A DNA stretch of 64,000 nt from assembly GCA_963555705.1 (NCBI GenBank), contig OY743174.1:57186234-57250233 (forward strand). The letters run 5' to 3'. This stretch comes from Ligustrum vulgare (Eukaryota; Streptophyta; Magnoliopsida; Lamiales; Oleaceae). Below the pieces are notes generated by a model. It was not told the origin of the DNA, searched no databases, and saw only the letters and a program-made list of their open reading frames with translations. The translations under genes and the position numbers were made by a program. Position 1 is the stretch's first letter. The number at the start of each line of letters is the position of its first letter. Positions 12,360-22,848 of the stretch are shown here, one piece after another.

Positions 12360-13075
12360 TGATGCGAACCCTTCGGTATATTGACCGAAAATTTCCATAA
12401 CAATTTAATACAAAACCCAAGAAAGCTAAAGTGGTAAATAAAGCGATAAACACCTTAACTCAAGTTTAAATCTAACCCAAAATTCAAAGGTTAACAAACC
12501 CCAACCCAATAGGTATCAACTAAACAAATTCCAAGGTGGCGGAAATCAACAATAAATACAAGAATAATAATACTCTAGATTTAGTTGAAGAAATTCCAAG
12601 GATAATACAAGAACAAAGGAGGTTAACATTACCTCAAGGAGTCTCTCCAATACCAAGCTCAATGAACAACCAAGTTAATGTTTGAAATGAAAAAAAATGT
12701 GTATATAATGTACAAAATTGGGCAAAATGTGTAATTTCGGAAATTGCAACAAAACCCCGTTTTTGTGAAACGGAGTGTTTCGGTCGACCGAAATTATTTC
12801 GGTCGATCACGGGGTCGACCGAAATGGGACTTTCGGTCGACCAACCCTCAGCCGAACGCGATTGAGGCTGCCTTCAAAATTCTCTGCAGAGTTTCGGTCG
12901 ACCGAAATTGGGCGAGTCCGATTTCGCCTTAATTTTGGCTCCAACTTGATTATTAGCTTGTTTTTCTTGACTTTGATTACTTGTTTAGCCTCAAATCTTG
13001 AACCTCGTCGGGGTCGAATCTTGTTATGGGTCTCACGGGTTCGCGCATCGAGGTTTGACTTTCTCGGTTTTCATC
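12360..13075 (-). repeat. 3' LTR of the Ty3-type element (left copy)
   Basis: It starts TGATGCGAACCC and ends ...TTTTCATC, with the final A of CATCA mutated. It aligns along its whole length with 16875-17645 but lacks two insertions present there. It contains several CGGTCGACCG palindromes (12780-12900). Confidence 0.9.
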
Positions 13076-13089
13076 TTCCCCTCCCTCTT
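13076..13089 (-). other. Polypurine tract
   Basis: On the minus strand this reads AAGAGGGAGGGGAA directly before the 3' LTR, the expected place and composition for the plus-strand primer of reverse transcription. Confidence 0.75.
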
Positions 13090-13665
13090 GGAAAGGATTC
13101 GACCTCGAATCTTGCTTGAATGCACTGTCATGAAACTCCTTGAACTTTGATCTTGCAACATTGTGGGTCACAGGTTCGTGCAGTAAAGTTGGACCTTCGC
13201 AATTCTCATAATTTCCTCCATCTCGAAAGAGACTCGACCACGAATCGACACCTACAATAAAAATAGAAAATTCATACACAATAAATGTAACTGAATTTTC
13301 ATACTCACCGTGCAAAATCAATTTGTAGACGTTACCAAGAGCTTGAGATATGCCTACACCGCAGAATAGCAATTTGAATTTTATTTGATCGGGGGGTCGC
13401 TCCTTCCACGAATGGGAACACATCCGGCCGCCCGGATCAAACGGAATATGCTTCCCGCCATGGTTAGCATTAGAAGCACATTGCATTCCAATTCCCCCAA
13501 ATGGAAGCTCGGGCATCCTGTAAAGGGGCTTAACCAAATGTGCATTTTTGTGCTCACCTAAATCAACTCTTTCTTCAATAAACATATGCATAAAGTTCAA
13601 CAGAGTCAATAGGATAAAGTCACAAGCAACTTTAAATGGAGAAAACTTGCTAATAGGATGAGCAA

Positions 13666-14613
13666 TTAAATTGCAAGCACAAAATTAGCGCCAACTTCGT
13701 GCAAATGCACGACTTCCCGAAAAAAAAGATTAGCTATGTTGATGACCTTGTTGGTTTCGTGGCATGCAATCAAATGTAACATTTTAATACTCCCACCAAC
13801 AATCGCAAAAATAGCATCATTTTCTTTCTTTGTTCCAAGTAAACCTACTATAAAATTCATAAAATTAGTAATCCAAGGTTTACTCACGATGGGCAAATAT
13901 TTATGGAATTTTTGGGGGAAAAACTTGAGTTTAGCTATTTTGCAAGTTCGGCATTTACTACAAGTGGAAACATATTCAACACCAATCTTCAAAATAGGCC
14001 AATAAAATCGACCACATAATACTCCTAAGATCCCGTTGATTTTAAATCGCCCCATCAAACAATCATCATATGCCCTTCCCAATAGTAATTCATGCATGGC
14101 ACATTTACAAAGAAACAATCCAATTTTCCAAAACAAATAATCATCATGCCCATAGAATCCATCAAAAAATTGCTCATAACATGATTCATAAATGTCTAAC
14201 AAATTCGGATAATTAACATGCATGCTCTTAATATGTTCAACACGGAATGAGGGAGCATCTAGAAATGTTACAAGCAAAGTCCTTTTATCATCACGACATC
14301 CCAATAAATCTCTCCCATGGACTCCCCTAACTAGCAATTCCTTTAGAGAGCAAATATGCACGTCAAACATATCTTCACAAAATAAGAATTCAACATGCCC
14401 ATGAAATGTACTATATGCAACAGTTTCACAAAAGGATTTGGTACTTATGCAATTAGGCACATGCAAAAAGTTGCATTTACAAATTGAACACTCATCATGA
14501 CAATGATCCTTACCACACGTTACATTTTTACAAGTCAACAACACACTTGTCAAATCTACATCAAGATCATACAACCCTCTAATATATTCAAAACACAATA
14601 ACCTTGCATTCAA
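13666..14613 (-). pseudogene. Integrase fragment of the Ty3-type element
   Basis: The 315-codon frame contains a zinc-finger-like region ending CSKCRTCK at about residues 218-225. It is followed by the start of the integrase core: PIVSKPWITNFMNFIVGLLGTKKENDAIFAIV, with aligned positions of PxPxxPWxxxxMDFVxGLP in active elements written over by substitutions (the catalytic Asp of MDF is Asn here). The frame ends at ...LHEVGANFVLAI, where active integrases continue with a DRD motif. It is therefore truncated and catalytically dead. It belongs to the element at 12360-17645. Confidence 0.8.
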
Positions 14614-15188
14614 AGAAATGTTAGGAGCATACCTCCTAAATGTTGCATTGGTTATCCCATTTTATTTACCTCGGTTGTACTCGTTGTTGTAGAAAAATGT
14701 TTCCATGAATTTCTTTCACACGGCATGCCTTTGGAGCTCCTTGTTTCTTTGATAAGTATGCTTAACGATCCCCTGCAACAAAGAAGTTACCAAGTTAGGG
14801 AGGGAAGTGTTAGAATATTCAAGAATAAAGACATTTTGAGGTGATCTTTTCTCTCAATTTTCTTGGTGGCACTCATCACTTCCTCACCTTTTTCTGATGT
14901 AGGAACCTCAACTCTCGATTCTTCTCTTACCTCTCATCTTTATGGAGTCGTGGCTCCAACCCTCATTACCTCTCCTTTCTCTGGGACGTGGCCCCAACTC
15001 TCATGCTTGCATTTTTATTTTCTTCAATTTTCTCAATTGAATTCTCTTTTATTTTCCTGTTCTCCCTTTCTTTTTCTTCTTTTTCCTTTTCTTTTTCTTT
15101 TTCTTTCTCCTTCTCTTTTCTTCCTCGAATTCCTTCTTGAGCTTCATTTGGTCTTTGCATACTTTTTCCGGGCTCAAAGATAGGATCA

Positions 15189-15540
15189 CAACCTTTTTTC
15201 ATTCATTTTGAAGCTACACCGGTTCTTCCTCCTATCAAGATTCGCATTTCGCTCACATTGCCAATGTTTTCCCAAAATTATGTGAGTATTATGTATTGGA
15301 ACTACATCACATATCACTTGGTCACTATAGGTTTTAATGTTGAAAGTAAGAAGAACTTGTTCACTCACTCTCACTTCCCCATCGTCATCCAATCCTTGTA
15401 ATACATAAGGATTAGGATGTCACATAACTGGTAACCCCAATTTCTCCACCCTACTAACACTCACCAAATTCGTGTCACTCTCCCCATCTATAATGAGACT
15501 ACATGCTCTATCCCCCGCAAGGCATCTAGTGTAGAAAGTA
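15189..15540 (-). pseudogene. Retropepsin-like protease fragment of the Ty3-type element
   Basis: Translation on the minus strand gives CSLIIDGESDTNLVS, corresponding to the IIDxGSxTNxxS active-site loop of Ty3 proteases. After a stop comes HPNPYVLQGLDDDGEVRVSEQ and CDVVPIHNTHIILGKHWQ, corresponding to CDVVPMxxxHLLLGRPWQ. The active-site Asp is kept but the DxGS glycine has changed (DGES), and an in-frame stop separates the two halves. The Lys/Glu-rich frame that follows (to about 14966) corresponds to the linker before RT in intact relatives. Confidence 0.75.
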
Positions 15541-15722
15541 TTTCCTCCAAGCTTCTCCCTCTCATTATCATGGGCCAAAATAATTTGGTAGCCTAGCATT
15601 CATCTCCTTCACTACTTCTCGACTTTGACTAATCCTATGGAATGATGAATTTTGCATTCTCACACTATCAATATTTTCATCAACTCCATTCCTCCTATCA
15701 TCTAACCCATCTCCACTCCTAT

Positions 15723-16004
15723 CTACCCACTCTCTTCTTCTTCTATCAATTCTTCTTCAACTTCCCCTTCATTATCTAACACATCCCCCAATTGATCATC
15801 CACTCTTCTTCTATTTTCCCTCACCATTATCCTACTACATGTCCTTTCTTCACTTCCCCTATTTGATATACTCTCCCCTCTTGTTCCTAAATTTTCCAAC
15901 TCACCCCAAATCTTCTCCCTTTGTCTAGCTATGGTGGTTGAAAGATTTTGTAACAAGTACTTCAAATCTTGAATTTGAGCATTGGAATTTGACATGGTGT
16001 ACAA
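15723..16004 (-). pseudogene. Gag-like N-terminal frame of the Ty3-type element
   Basis: A 93-codon frame begins MYTMSNSNAQIQDLKYLLQ, continues with a coiled-coil-like segment, then Arg/Glu-rich sequence. Its position as the first frame after the primer site identifies it as the gag start. Sequence alone is weak evidence. The rest of gag has decayed or been deleted. Confidence 0.45.
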
Positions 16005-16856
16005 GTGTTAAAGTGTTCTCACAAGAATATTTTTCACTCGTGTTTAACTCAATTTAGGCTTTTACCCTCTATTGGGCTCACCACTCTTGCCTTTTTCCAC
16101 TCAAAAACTCATTTCTCAAGTTCTCCAAGGAAGGTAATCAACTAAACCACAAAGTATAATTCTTGTGAAGTTAAGGATCACAAACAAGGAAGAATGAATT
16201 TATAACAAGTAGATACAATAGTAAGTGAAATTTATGTGCTTGCTAAACTCAAAAGGAACAATATTTATGTGGGATAAGATGCTATGAATACAATTTTAGC
16301 AATGTGATTGACAAACTACAAATTATAGACAAGGCATAGATGTAGAACAATAAGTACAAAGAGTGTAAATTTTCAATGAGACAATTTATCAAACACTTTG
16401 TACTCAATATTGAAGTGACCTTGAATGTGTATAATGTGAATAAATAAATACCCCCAACAACTCAAATATGGCAAGGAATGAATGATCAATATTACCCAAT
16501 GTATGGAGCAAGTGATTTATGGGATATAACGTTGATAACTCAATCTCAATAATGGAATTAGATAGCCCCAAGTAATTGACAAGTTATGGGCATTAAATAA
16601 TAAGGCATGAATGGGGTATTTTCTTTAGGACAATTTATCAAACACTTTGAGTACACAATTGGAAAGTGTAGGTTTTGTAAGTGTTTGGCTAATGGAAACC
16701 CCCAACAAATGCAACAATTAATATACACAATATGTAGGAATCAAGAATTACTCATTGGCATATGAAAATTTCCCCAATCTTCTTTTCAATTTTCGTTTTT
16801 TTTTTTTTTTGTATAACAACAACAATAATGTAAATGATAGATTTACCAAATTAGAG

Positions 16857-16872
16857 CCAAGTTATGATACCA
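16857..16872 (-). other. Primer-binding site, initiator tRNA-Met type
   Basis: Just inside the 5' LTR the minus strand reads TTTGGTATCATAACTTGG. The TGGTATCA portion is complementary to the 3' end of plant initiator tRNA-Met; downstream positions diverge from the canonical TGGTATCAGAGC. Confidence 0.7.
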
Positions 16873-16874
16873 AA

Positions 16875-17645
16875 TGATGCGAACCCATTTGGTATATTGA
16901 CCGAAAATTCCCACAATAATTTAATACAAAATCCAAGAAAGCTAAAGTGGTAAATAAAGCGATAAATACCTTAACCCAAGTTTAAATCTAACCCAAAATT
17001 CAAAGGTTAACAAACCCTAACCCAATGGGTATCAACTAAACAAATTCCAAGGTGACGAAAAATCAACAACAAACACAAGAATAATAATATTCTAAATTTA
17101 GTTGAAGAAATTTCAAGGATAATACAAAAACAAAAGAGGTTAACCTTACCTCAAGGAGTCTCTCCAAGACCAAGCTCAATGAACAACCAAGTTAATGTTT
17201 GAAATGAAATTTTTTTTTTTTGTATGTAATGTACAAAATTGGGCAAAATGTGTAATTTCGAAAATTGCAACAAAAACCCCGTTTTTGTGAAACGGAGTGT
17301 TTCGGTCGACCGAATTGATCGACCGAAATTATTTCGGTCGATCACGGGGTCGACCGAAATGGGACTTTCGGTCGACCAACCCTCAGCCGAACGCAACTGA
17401 GGCTGCCTTCAAAATTCTTTGCAGAGTTTCGGTCGACCGGAATGACTTTCGGTCGATCGAATCCGGTCGACCGAAATTGGCTGAGTCCAATTTCTCCTCA
17501 ATTTTGGTTCCAACTTGATTCTTGGCTTGTTTTTCTTGACTTTAATTACTTGTTTAGCCTCCAATCTTGAACCTTGTCGGGGTCGGATCTTGTCATAGGT
17601 CTCACGAGTTCGCGCATCGAGGTTTGACTTTCTCGATTCTCATCA
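16875..17645 (-). repeat. 5' LTR of the Ty3-type element (right copy)
   Basis: TGATGCGAACCC...TCTCATCA with intact TG/CA ends (TGATG/CATCA inverted). It is 771 bp, longer than the left LTR by extra CGGTCGACCG-containing segments near 17307-17330 and 17430-17475. The substitutions between the LTRs show the insertion is not very recent. Confidence 0.9.
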
Positions 17646-17796
17646 GCTTGATAACACCCCAATTTCATAGAAATGGCACATCTGGAAAAAAAATTCTACT
17701 TTTTATCTTTGGTACAAAGTTGAAAATGAAATTCGAATTTTATGGTACAATCACTTCAAGTTATTTTTGGCCAATTTCATGGAAAGTGAATTATTG

Positions 17797-17838
17797 TGGT
17801 GGGGGTGGGGGTGGGGGTGGGGGTGGGGGGGGGGGGGA
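17797..17838 (+). repeat. (GGGGGT)n ending in a G13 run; G-quadruplex candidate
   Basis: Four GGGGGT units followed by an unbroken run of G. Runs of five G separated by single T satisfy any G-quadruplex rule. A Gly-rich frame across it (17567-17863) is an artefact of the repeat. Confidence 0.9.
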
Positions 17839-18085
17839 ATGTAGTTTTTATTTTCAACTTTGATGAAATTCAATTTCTTTTCCACATATGGCTATCAATC
17901 ACACGCCTCGATGATAAAACCTTATTTTATAAAGAAAAACCGACTTCTAAAAATCAAATTAATGGTTCCGTTTAAAATGGATGGCGTTTGTGACCACGCG
18001 TAGAGACTCTGAGTACCAAAAAAGGAATATTATAGACCCCCCATCGTCAGATGGCTCAATAGTTTGGCATTCGAGTGGAAAATTC

Positions 18086-18768
18086 TAGGGTGTACATGGT
18101 TCGGTTTGGATAGTTTGTGCCATATTTTGAACTCAAATTATTTCACGTGGTTTAGATTTTTTTAAACCAAACTAAATCATATTATTTTCAAACCAAATCA
18201 AACTATTATTTGCGATTTTGATTTTAATCCATAGTTTATCTATCGATATTATAATAATATTTAGAAAATAAGTTATTATAAGTTTATATAAGAACTACGT
18301 ACAAATAAGAAAATTGCTAAGTAGTATGATAAATGAAAGTAAAAACACGTAGATAATAGAACATGAATGAGATATTAATGACATTCGCAACCTCCAAAAC
18401 CACCTACTATTGGATAAGTGATAACATGACTAAAAAATATTAAAATACAATTGTAACACAATTTTTCTTTAAAAAACTTATTATAATCCAACATTTCCAA
18501 ACTTAAGATATGCAGCACTTGAGTTAATAAAATTAATTTTTAATTCTTTTGCTTTCTTTATAATTCAACAAACTTAATTTCTGATCAATAAACTTAAAAG
18601 CGATTCGGTTCGGATTTTTGAAAATCAAAACCTAAACCAAATCATTTTGAAACGGTTTTGTTCGGTTTGAAGAAAACAAAACCAAGGGTCCATGTGGTGT
18701 CAAACTAACTGTTTCAAACCAAAAGGTTCGGTTTGATTTGCGATTTCGCAATTTTTCATGTACCACTA
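18086..18768. mobile_element. hAT-type MITE with 8-bp target duplication
   Basis: The element begins TAGGGTGTACATGGTTCGG and ends CATGTACCACTA, imperfect terminal inverted repeats of the TAGGG(G)TGTACATG type known for plant hAT MITEs. GAAAATTC occurs at 18078-18085 and again at 18769-18776, a perfect 8-bp duplication as expected for hAT. Internal 'tcggtttgg' and 'aaaccaaat' motifs recur in both orientations. No transposase. Confidence 0.9.
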
Positions 18769-18987
18769 GAAAATTCCCCATAATATACTGTTTTATTCGG
18801 TACATTGGGGAATATTACTCAAAAGAACTTGAGTAAAATTAAGCAATGAGCACCCAAGTTGTTGAAGGTTACTACTTAGTCACCCAATTTTAAAATATAT
18901 GTCAATGACCATCAAACTCTAGCAAGGTTTTTAGTTAGCTACCCAATTTTAAAAAGTATCTCAATGACAACCTAACTTACAATGTAA

Positions 18988-19159
18988 CCTCTGTTCGAAT
19001 AAAAGTAGGTAATTATAATTTGCTTTATTTGTACTTTCTAGGTAAGATGTGTAGTTGAAAAGTGAAAAGAGAAAACACGTGTGATTAAAAAGTTGTTGAA
19101 AAATTGTGTAGATTATAAATTGGTTTAAAAACAAAATAATTTCCTTTACTGAATAGAGG
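18988..19159. mobile_element. Small MITE of the 'gtggttaaaaagt' family
   Basis: Inverted ends CCTCTGTTCGAATAAA and TTTACTGAATAGAGG flank about 170 bp with the core motifs 'gtagttgaaaagtgaaaagagaaaa' and 'gattaaaaagttgttgaaaaattgtg', which recur at many places in the window. A second, partial copy begins near 19353. Confidence 0.65.
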
Positions 19160-20037
19160 CCCACCCAACTTCAAATGGTTCAAGTAATCTTCAATAAATT
19201 GATAAACTCTATTAAATAAACGAATTCAAACGTTCTAACTCAAGCAAGTAGGATAAATTGATAATTTCACAAATTGATAAGATAATAATTTTTGAAACAA
19301 TTTCCTTGAATTAATATCACATCAATGAATAATATTTATAAAATAATTAAGCCGCTATTTGATGTTGTTTAAAAAGAGTTTATTTGAAATGAATTGTAAC
19401 TTTAGGAGAATGCGTGGTTAAAAATTAGGGAATTTCTTTTTGGGTAAATGTAATATTATTTTGTGTGTAGTTGAAAAGAAGAAAGAAAAAAATATGTTAA
19501 TTTTTTAAAGGAGGTCCCGTCTATGATAAATGTTCATTAATTTAACATTAAGTTGTTCAATGTCTTTTATTTGGCCGGTGTTCATTGATGGATTATTTAT
19601 TAGACATTATTAATTTATCGAGTATTACTTTAGAAGCTATACCAGTTGAAGTTATGTGAATATTATAAGTTCAACTAGTTATCGCACTCGTGCGATGCAC
19701 GGAAGATATAATTAATAATTGACAAATATTTATTAAATAAATTGTAAAAATACAATGTTCGACATAAATTGTGCATTCATATATAATGAATACCTAGAAA
19801 AGTAAAACATAAAATTATGACTTGCATATTTCTTTTAACAGCTAATTATTCATTCTCTAATTTTCTTAATCTATTTAGACTAAGCAACATTGACATGCGA
19901 CTTATTATATACTTTACGATTTTGAGTTGATGACTAAAGTTGAGCTTACAATTTTTTGATTTCTAAAAATTGAAATATTTACAATTTTCAATTCGTAAAA
20001 TGAAATAATATGAAATACAAATTTTAATTAAATTTTA
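19160..20037. other. AT-rich spacer, no gene
   Basis: Contains a partial copy of the small MITE family (about 19353-19480) and a minus-strand Helitron 3' end at 19675. No coding sequence is supported. Confidence 0.5.
19675..19705 (-). mobile_element. Helitron 3' terminus, minus orientation
   Basis: On the minus strand: CCGTGCATCGCACGAGTGCG, then ATAACTAGT. The GTGCatcGCAC stem precedes CTAG (19675-19678) and T, as at 5705-5733. The body would extend to the right; it is not resolved. Confidence 0.6.
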
Positions 20038-22848
20038 TTGAATCGAAGAAAGGCTGGTAGGGCCTTTTCAAACTTGGATTGGACCACCTTATTCCCAAAT
20101 GCTCGGGGTACAAAACCTTGGGATATTCTCATCTGGCCACTCCCCCTATTGTTACAGCCGTTATACTCTAGCCACCGTCCTTCCTGCAGAAAATTCAGAT
20201 TTGAGAACCATTGGCTTCGAGAACCTGATTGCAAGTTGGTCGTGAACTCCAGTTGGGATAGAAGTGCGGGGGAACCTATCCAAAAATGCTTGAAAACATG
20301 TGGCTTGGATCTCTTACGGTGGGGAGGCTTTGGCAAATGCCACCTCTCTAAAAAAATCCGCCAATGAAAGAAATTATGGAACACCTCCACTCTAGACAGG
20401 ATGAAGACAGCATGAATGAATTCCACAGAGTGCAGACTGAGTATTTTGATGCCCTTCACCAAAAAGAGCTGTATTGGAAGCAAAGATCTAAGAAACTTTG
20501 GCTGACGGAAGGTGATTCAAACACGAAATATTTTCATAAGGCGGCATCAGCTAGGAGGAAGAACAATCATATCCACACACTGGAAAATGAAAATGGGGAC
20601 TGGATTTTGGACTCGAAAGGTATTCAAGGAATTATGCTCCATTATTTCCAGGATGTTTTTAGCACTTCCTTACATGATGACAATATTGGGTATGTGGCTG
20701 CTCTCATAAACCCGCGAGTAACAAGTGCACAGAATGAAATGCTGGTGGCTAATTTTACCGCTAAAGAGATTCGGGATGCTGCCTTTAGTATGCACCCGAA
20801 CAAATCTCTAGGGCCTGACGGGATGAATCCGGCGTTCTACCATCATCATTGGAGCATTGTGGGTGAGGATGTCATATCCACTTGTTTGGATTGCTTGAAC
20901 AACTGTAGATTTCCTGAGGGACTGAACGACACTTCCCTTGTCCTCATTCCTAAGAAGCATAATCCAGAATCCATGTACGACTTGCGTCCCATCTCCCTAT
21001 GCAATGTTACAAAATTATTGCAAAAGCACTGGCAAACCGTCTCAAGATCATAATGCCAGCCATTATTTCAGAGACACAGAGTGCCTTTGTTCCGGGATGC
21101 TCCATCACAGATAACATTTTGATTGCTTTCGAGTCTCTTCATTATATGAAAAGAAAGAAACAGGGTAAACAAGGGGTGGCGACATTGAAGATAGATATTA
21201 GTAATTAATATGATCGCCTTGAATGGAGCTTCTTGAGAAATGTCACGACTCAATTGGGTTTTCATAGCCAATGGATAAAATGGATTCTCCTATGTGTCTC
21301 TTCGGTTCGATACAATATTATTCATGGAGGCGGCGAGATTGGTCCAATCATACCCGAAAGAGGCTTGCATCAAGGCTGCCCGTTGTCCCCGTATCTCTAC
21401 ATTATTTAGAGAGTCTATCAATCTATCTCAAGAGCAAGGAAGCCACTGGTGCAATCCATGGATGTAAAAACGCCAGCAATGCCCCAATCATCTCCCACTT
21501 ATTTTTTGTGGATGATAGCCTTATTTTCTTCAGTTCTAATAGTCAGGAATGTGACGCCTTAAAGGAGATGCTAAGCCATTACGAACAAGAGTCGGGATAG
21601 GCAATAAACTTTCAAAAGTCAACAATCTACTTCAGCTCAAATGTGGATAATGAACGACAAGATGCTACTCATAATAGGTTGGGGATCCAAGCTTTTCAGG
21701 GCCATGATAAATACCTCGAACTGCCCTCAATGTTAGGGAAAAAGAAGCGTGAGATCTTTTCATTCATTAAGGACAAAGTCTGGCAACGTTTACAAAGATG
21801 GAAAGAGAAAATTTTGTTGAGAGCAGGTAAGGAAATCCTGCTCAAAACGGTTGCTCAAGCTATCCCGAACTATGTGATAAGAGTTTTCCTTATTCCCACG
21901 CATCTCTGTGTTGAAATTGAACGTCAAATGAACAATTTTTGGTGGAGGTCGAAGCAAGATGCAAATAGAGGCATAAACTGGATGTGCTAGGATAGGTTAT
22001 GTCTTCCAAAATTCCAAGGGGGTCTCGGGTTTAAAATACTTCAAGAATCCAATCTAGCACTGTTGGGTAAACACGGCTGGAAGTTTACAACTGATCCAAG
22101 TTCATTAGTCTCTCGTGTTTTCAAGGCACGATACTTTCCATCGTCAAGTTTTCTTGACGTGAAAGTTGGCCATAATCCAAGCTATATTTGGAGGAGCATT
22201 ATTGCAGCGAAACCATTTATCTGTAGCGGCATGAGATTTCGAGTTGGTCAGGGAAATACCATTCGGGTTTGGAAGGACCCCTGGCTTCCGAATCCTAATA
22301 ACGGCTATGTCTCATCAGATCCAATTCCAAATGATGAAGAGATTACAGTTAACCAACTTATTGGGATGTTGATGTAATAAACGATATCTTCAATCACACT
22401 GACAGATATTTCATAATGAATACTCCATTTAGCCATCAGAGGACTTGAGACAAAAATTTTTAGCTCCATGACAAGAAAGGGAACTATACTGTTCGCAGTG
22501 GGTACAAAGCGCTTATGCGTGCAAAACTAGAATTCAATCAACGACCCGTTAATATTACGTGGAAGGAAATATGGCAGCTAAGGGTCCTTGGTAAAGTAAA
22601 GAACTTCTTATGGCGTGCGACTTTGAAAGTTCTTCCAACAGTTGATTTGTTGAGAGCCAAACGAGTAGAAACGGATGCTCACTGCCCTGTTTGTCATTGT
22701 GAAAATGAGACTATACATCACTGCTTAGTGCTTTATGATTTTGCAAGACGGGTTTAGTGAGCTGCCGGTCTAAACGTTCTGTTGACCACAAAATCTGGTA
22801 GGACCTTTGATCAACACGTCTCAGATCCTACCTCTTTAACATGTAGAT
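20038..22848 (+). pseudogene. L1-type LINE ORF2, endonuclease end to zinc knuckle (first part)
   Basis: Overlapping frames give, in order: the end of the endonuclease and the linker (RRKAGRAFSNLDW...RKFRFENHWLREPDC, 20038-20367); the RT N-terminus with LTEGDSNTKYFHKAAS (20364-21053); KSLGPDGMNPAFY, SLVLIPKKH and RPISLCNV; the fingers/palm segment RLKIIMPAIISETQSAFVPG (20999-21208); the catalytic FVDD box at 21505-21516; RT thumb and connection (21643-22377); and a zf-RVT segment with CPVCHCENETIHHC (22515-22757). Plant L1 ORF2 normally runs in a single frame of about 1300 codons. Here at least five stops or shifts break it and the 5' part is missing, so it is a 5'-truncated dead LINE. Confidence 0.9.

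Larger units (their letters stand above)
12360..17645 (-). mobile_element. Ty3-type LTR retrotransposon without reverse transcriptase, 5.3 kb
   Basis: The element has two LTRs (12360-13075 and 16875-17645), a 5-bp target duplication GCTTG at 12355-12359 and 17646-17650, a purine-rich tract next to the left LTR and a tRNA-Met-like primer site next to the right LTR. The genes read on the minus strand in the order gag (16004-15723), protease (about 15540-15189), a Lys/Glu-rich linker, then integrase (14613-13666). A further frame (13609-12977) contains an EERVDLGEHK-type segment resembling the region after integrase. Gag-protease-integrase of Ty3 order is clear, but only about 570 bp separate protease and integrase, too short for RT and RNase H. 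Stops and frameshifts are present. It is a non-autonomous, defective element; loss of RT is inferred from spacing and from the absence of RT motifs. Confidence 0.88.

Noticed and set aside
12744..13119. Plus-strand frames with repeated FRSTE/VDRN motifs, repeated at 17297-17518
   Set aside because: They are translations of the CGGTCGACCG palindromes in the LTRs.
14863..15183. Plus-strand Ser/Leu/Phe-rich frame
   Set aside because: Antisense of the Lys/Glu-rich linker in the minus-strand retroelement.
17567..17863. Frame ending in poly-Gly
   Set aside because: Made by the G-rich simple repeat; the upstream part is LTR end.
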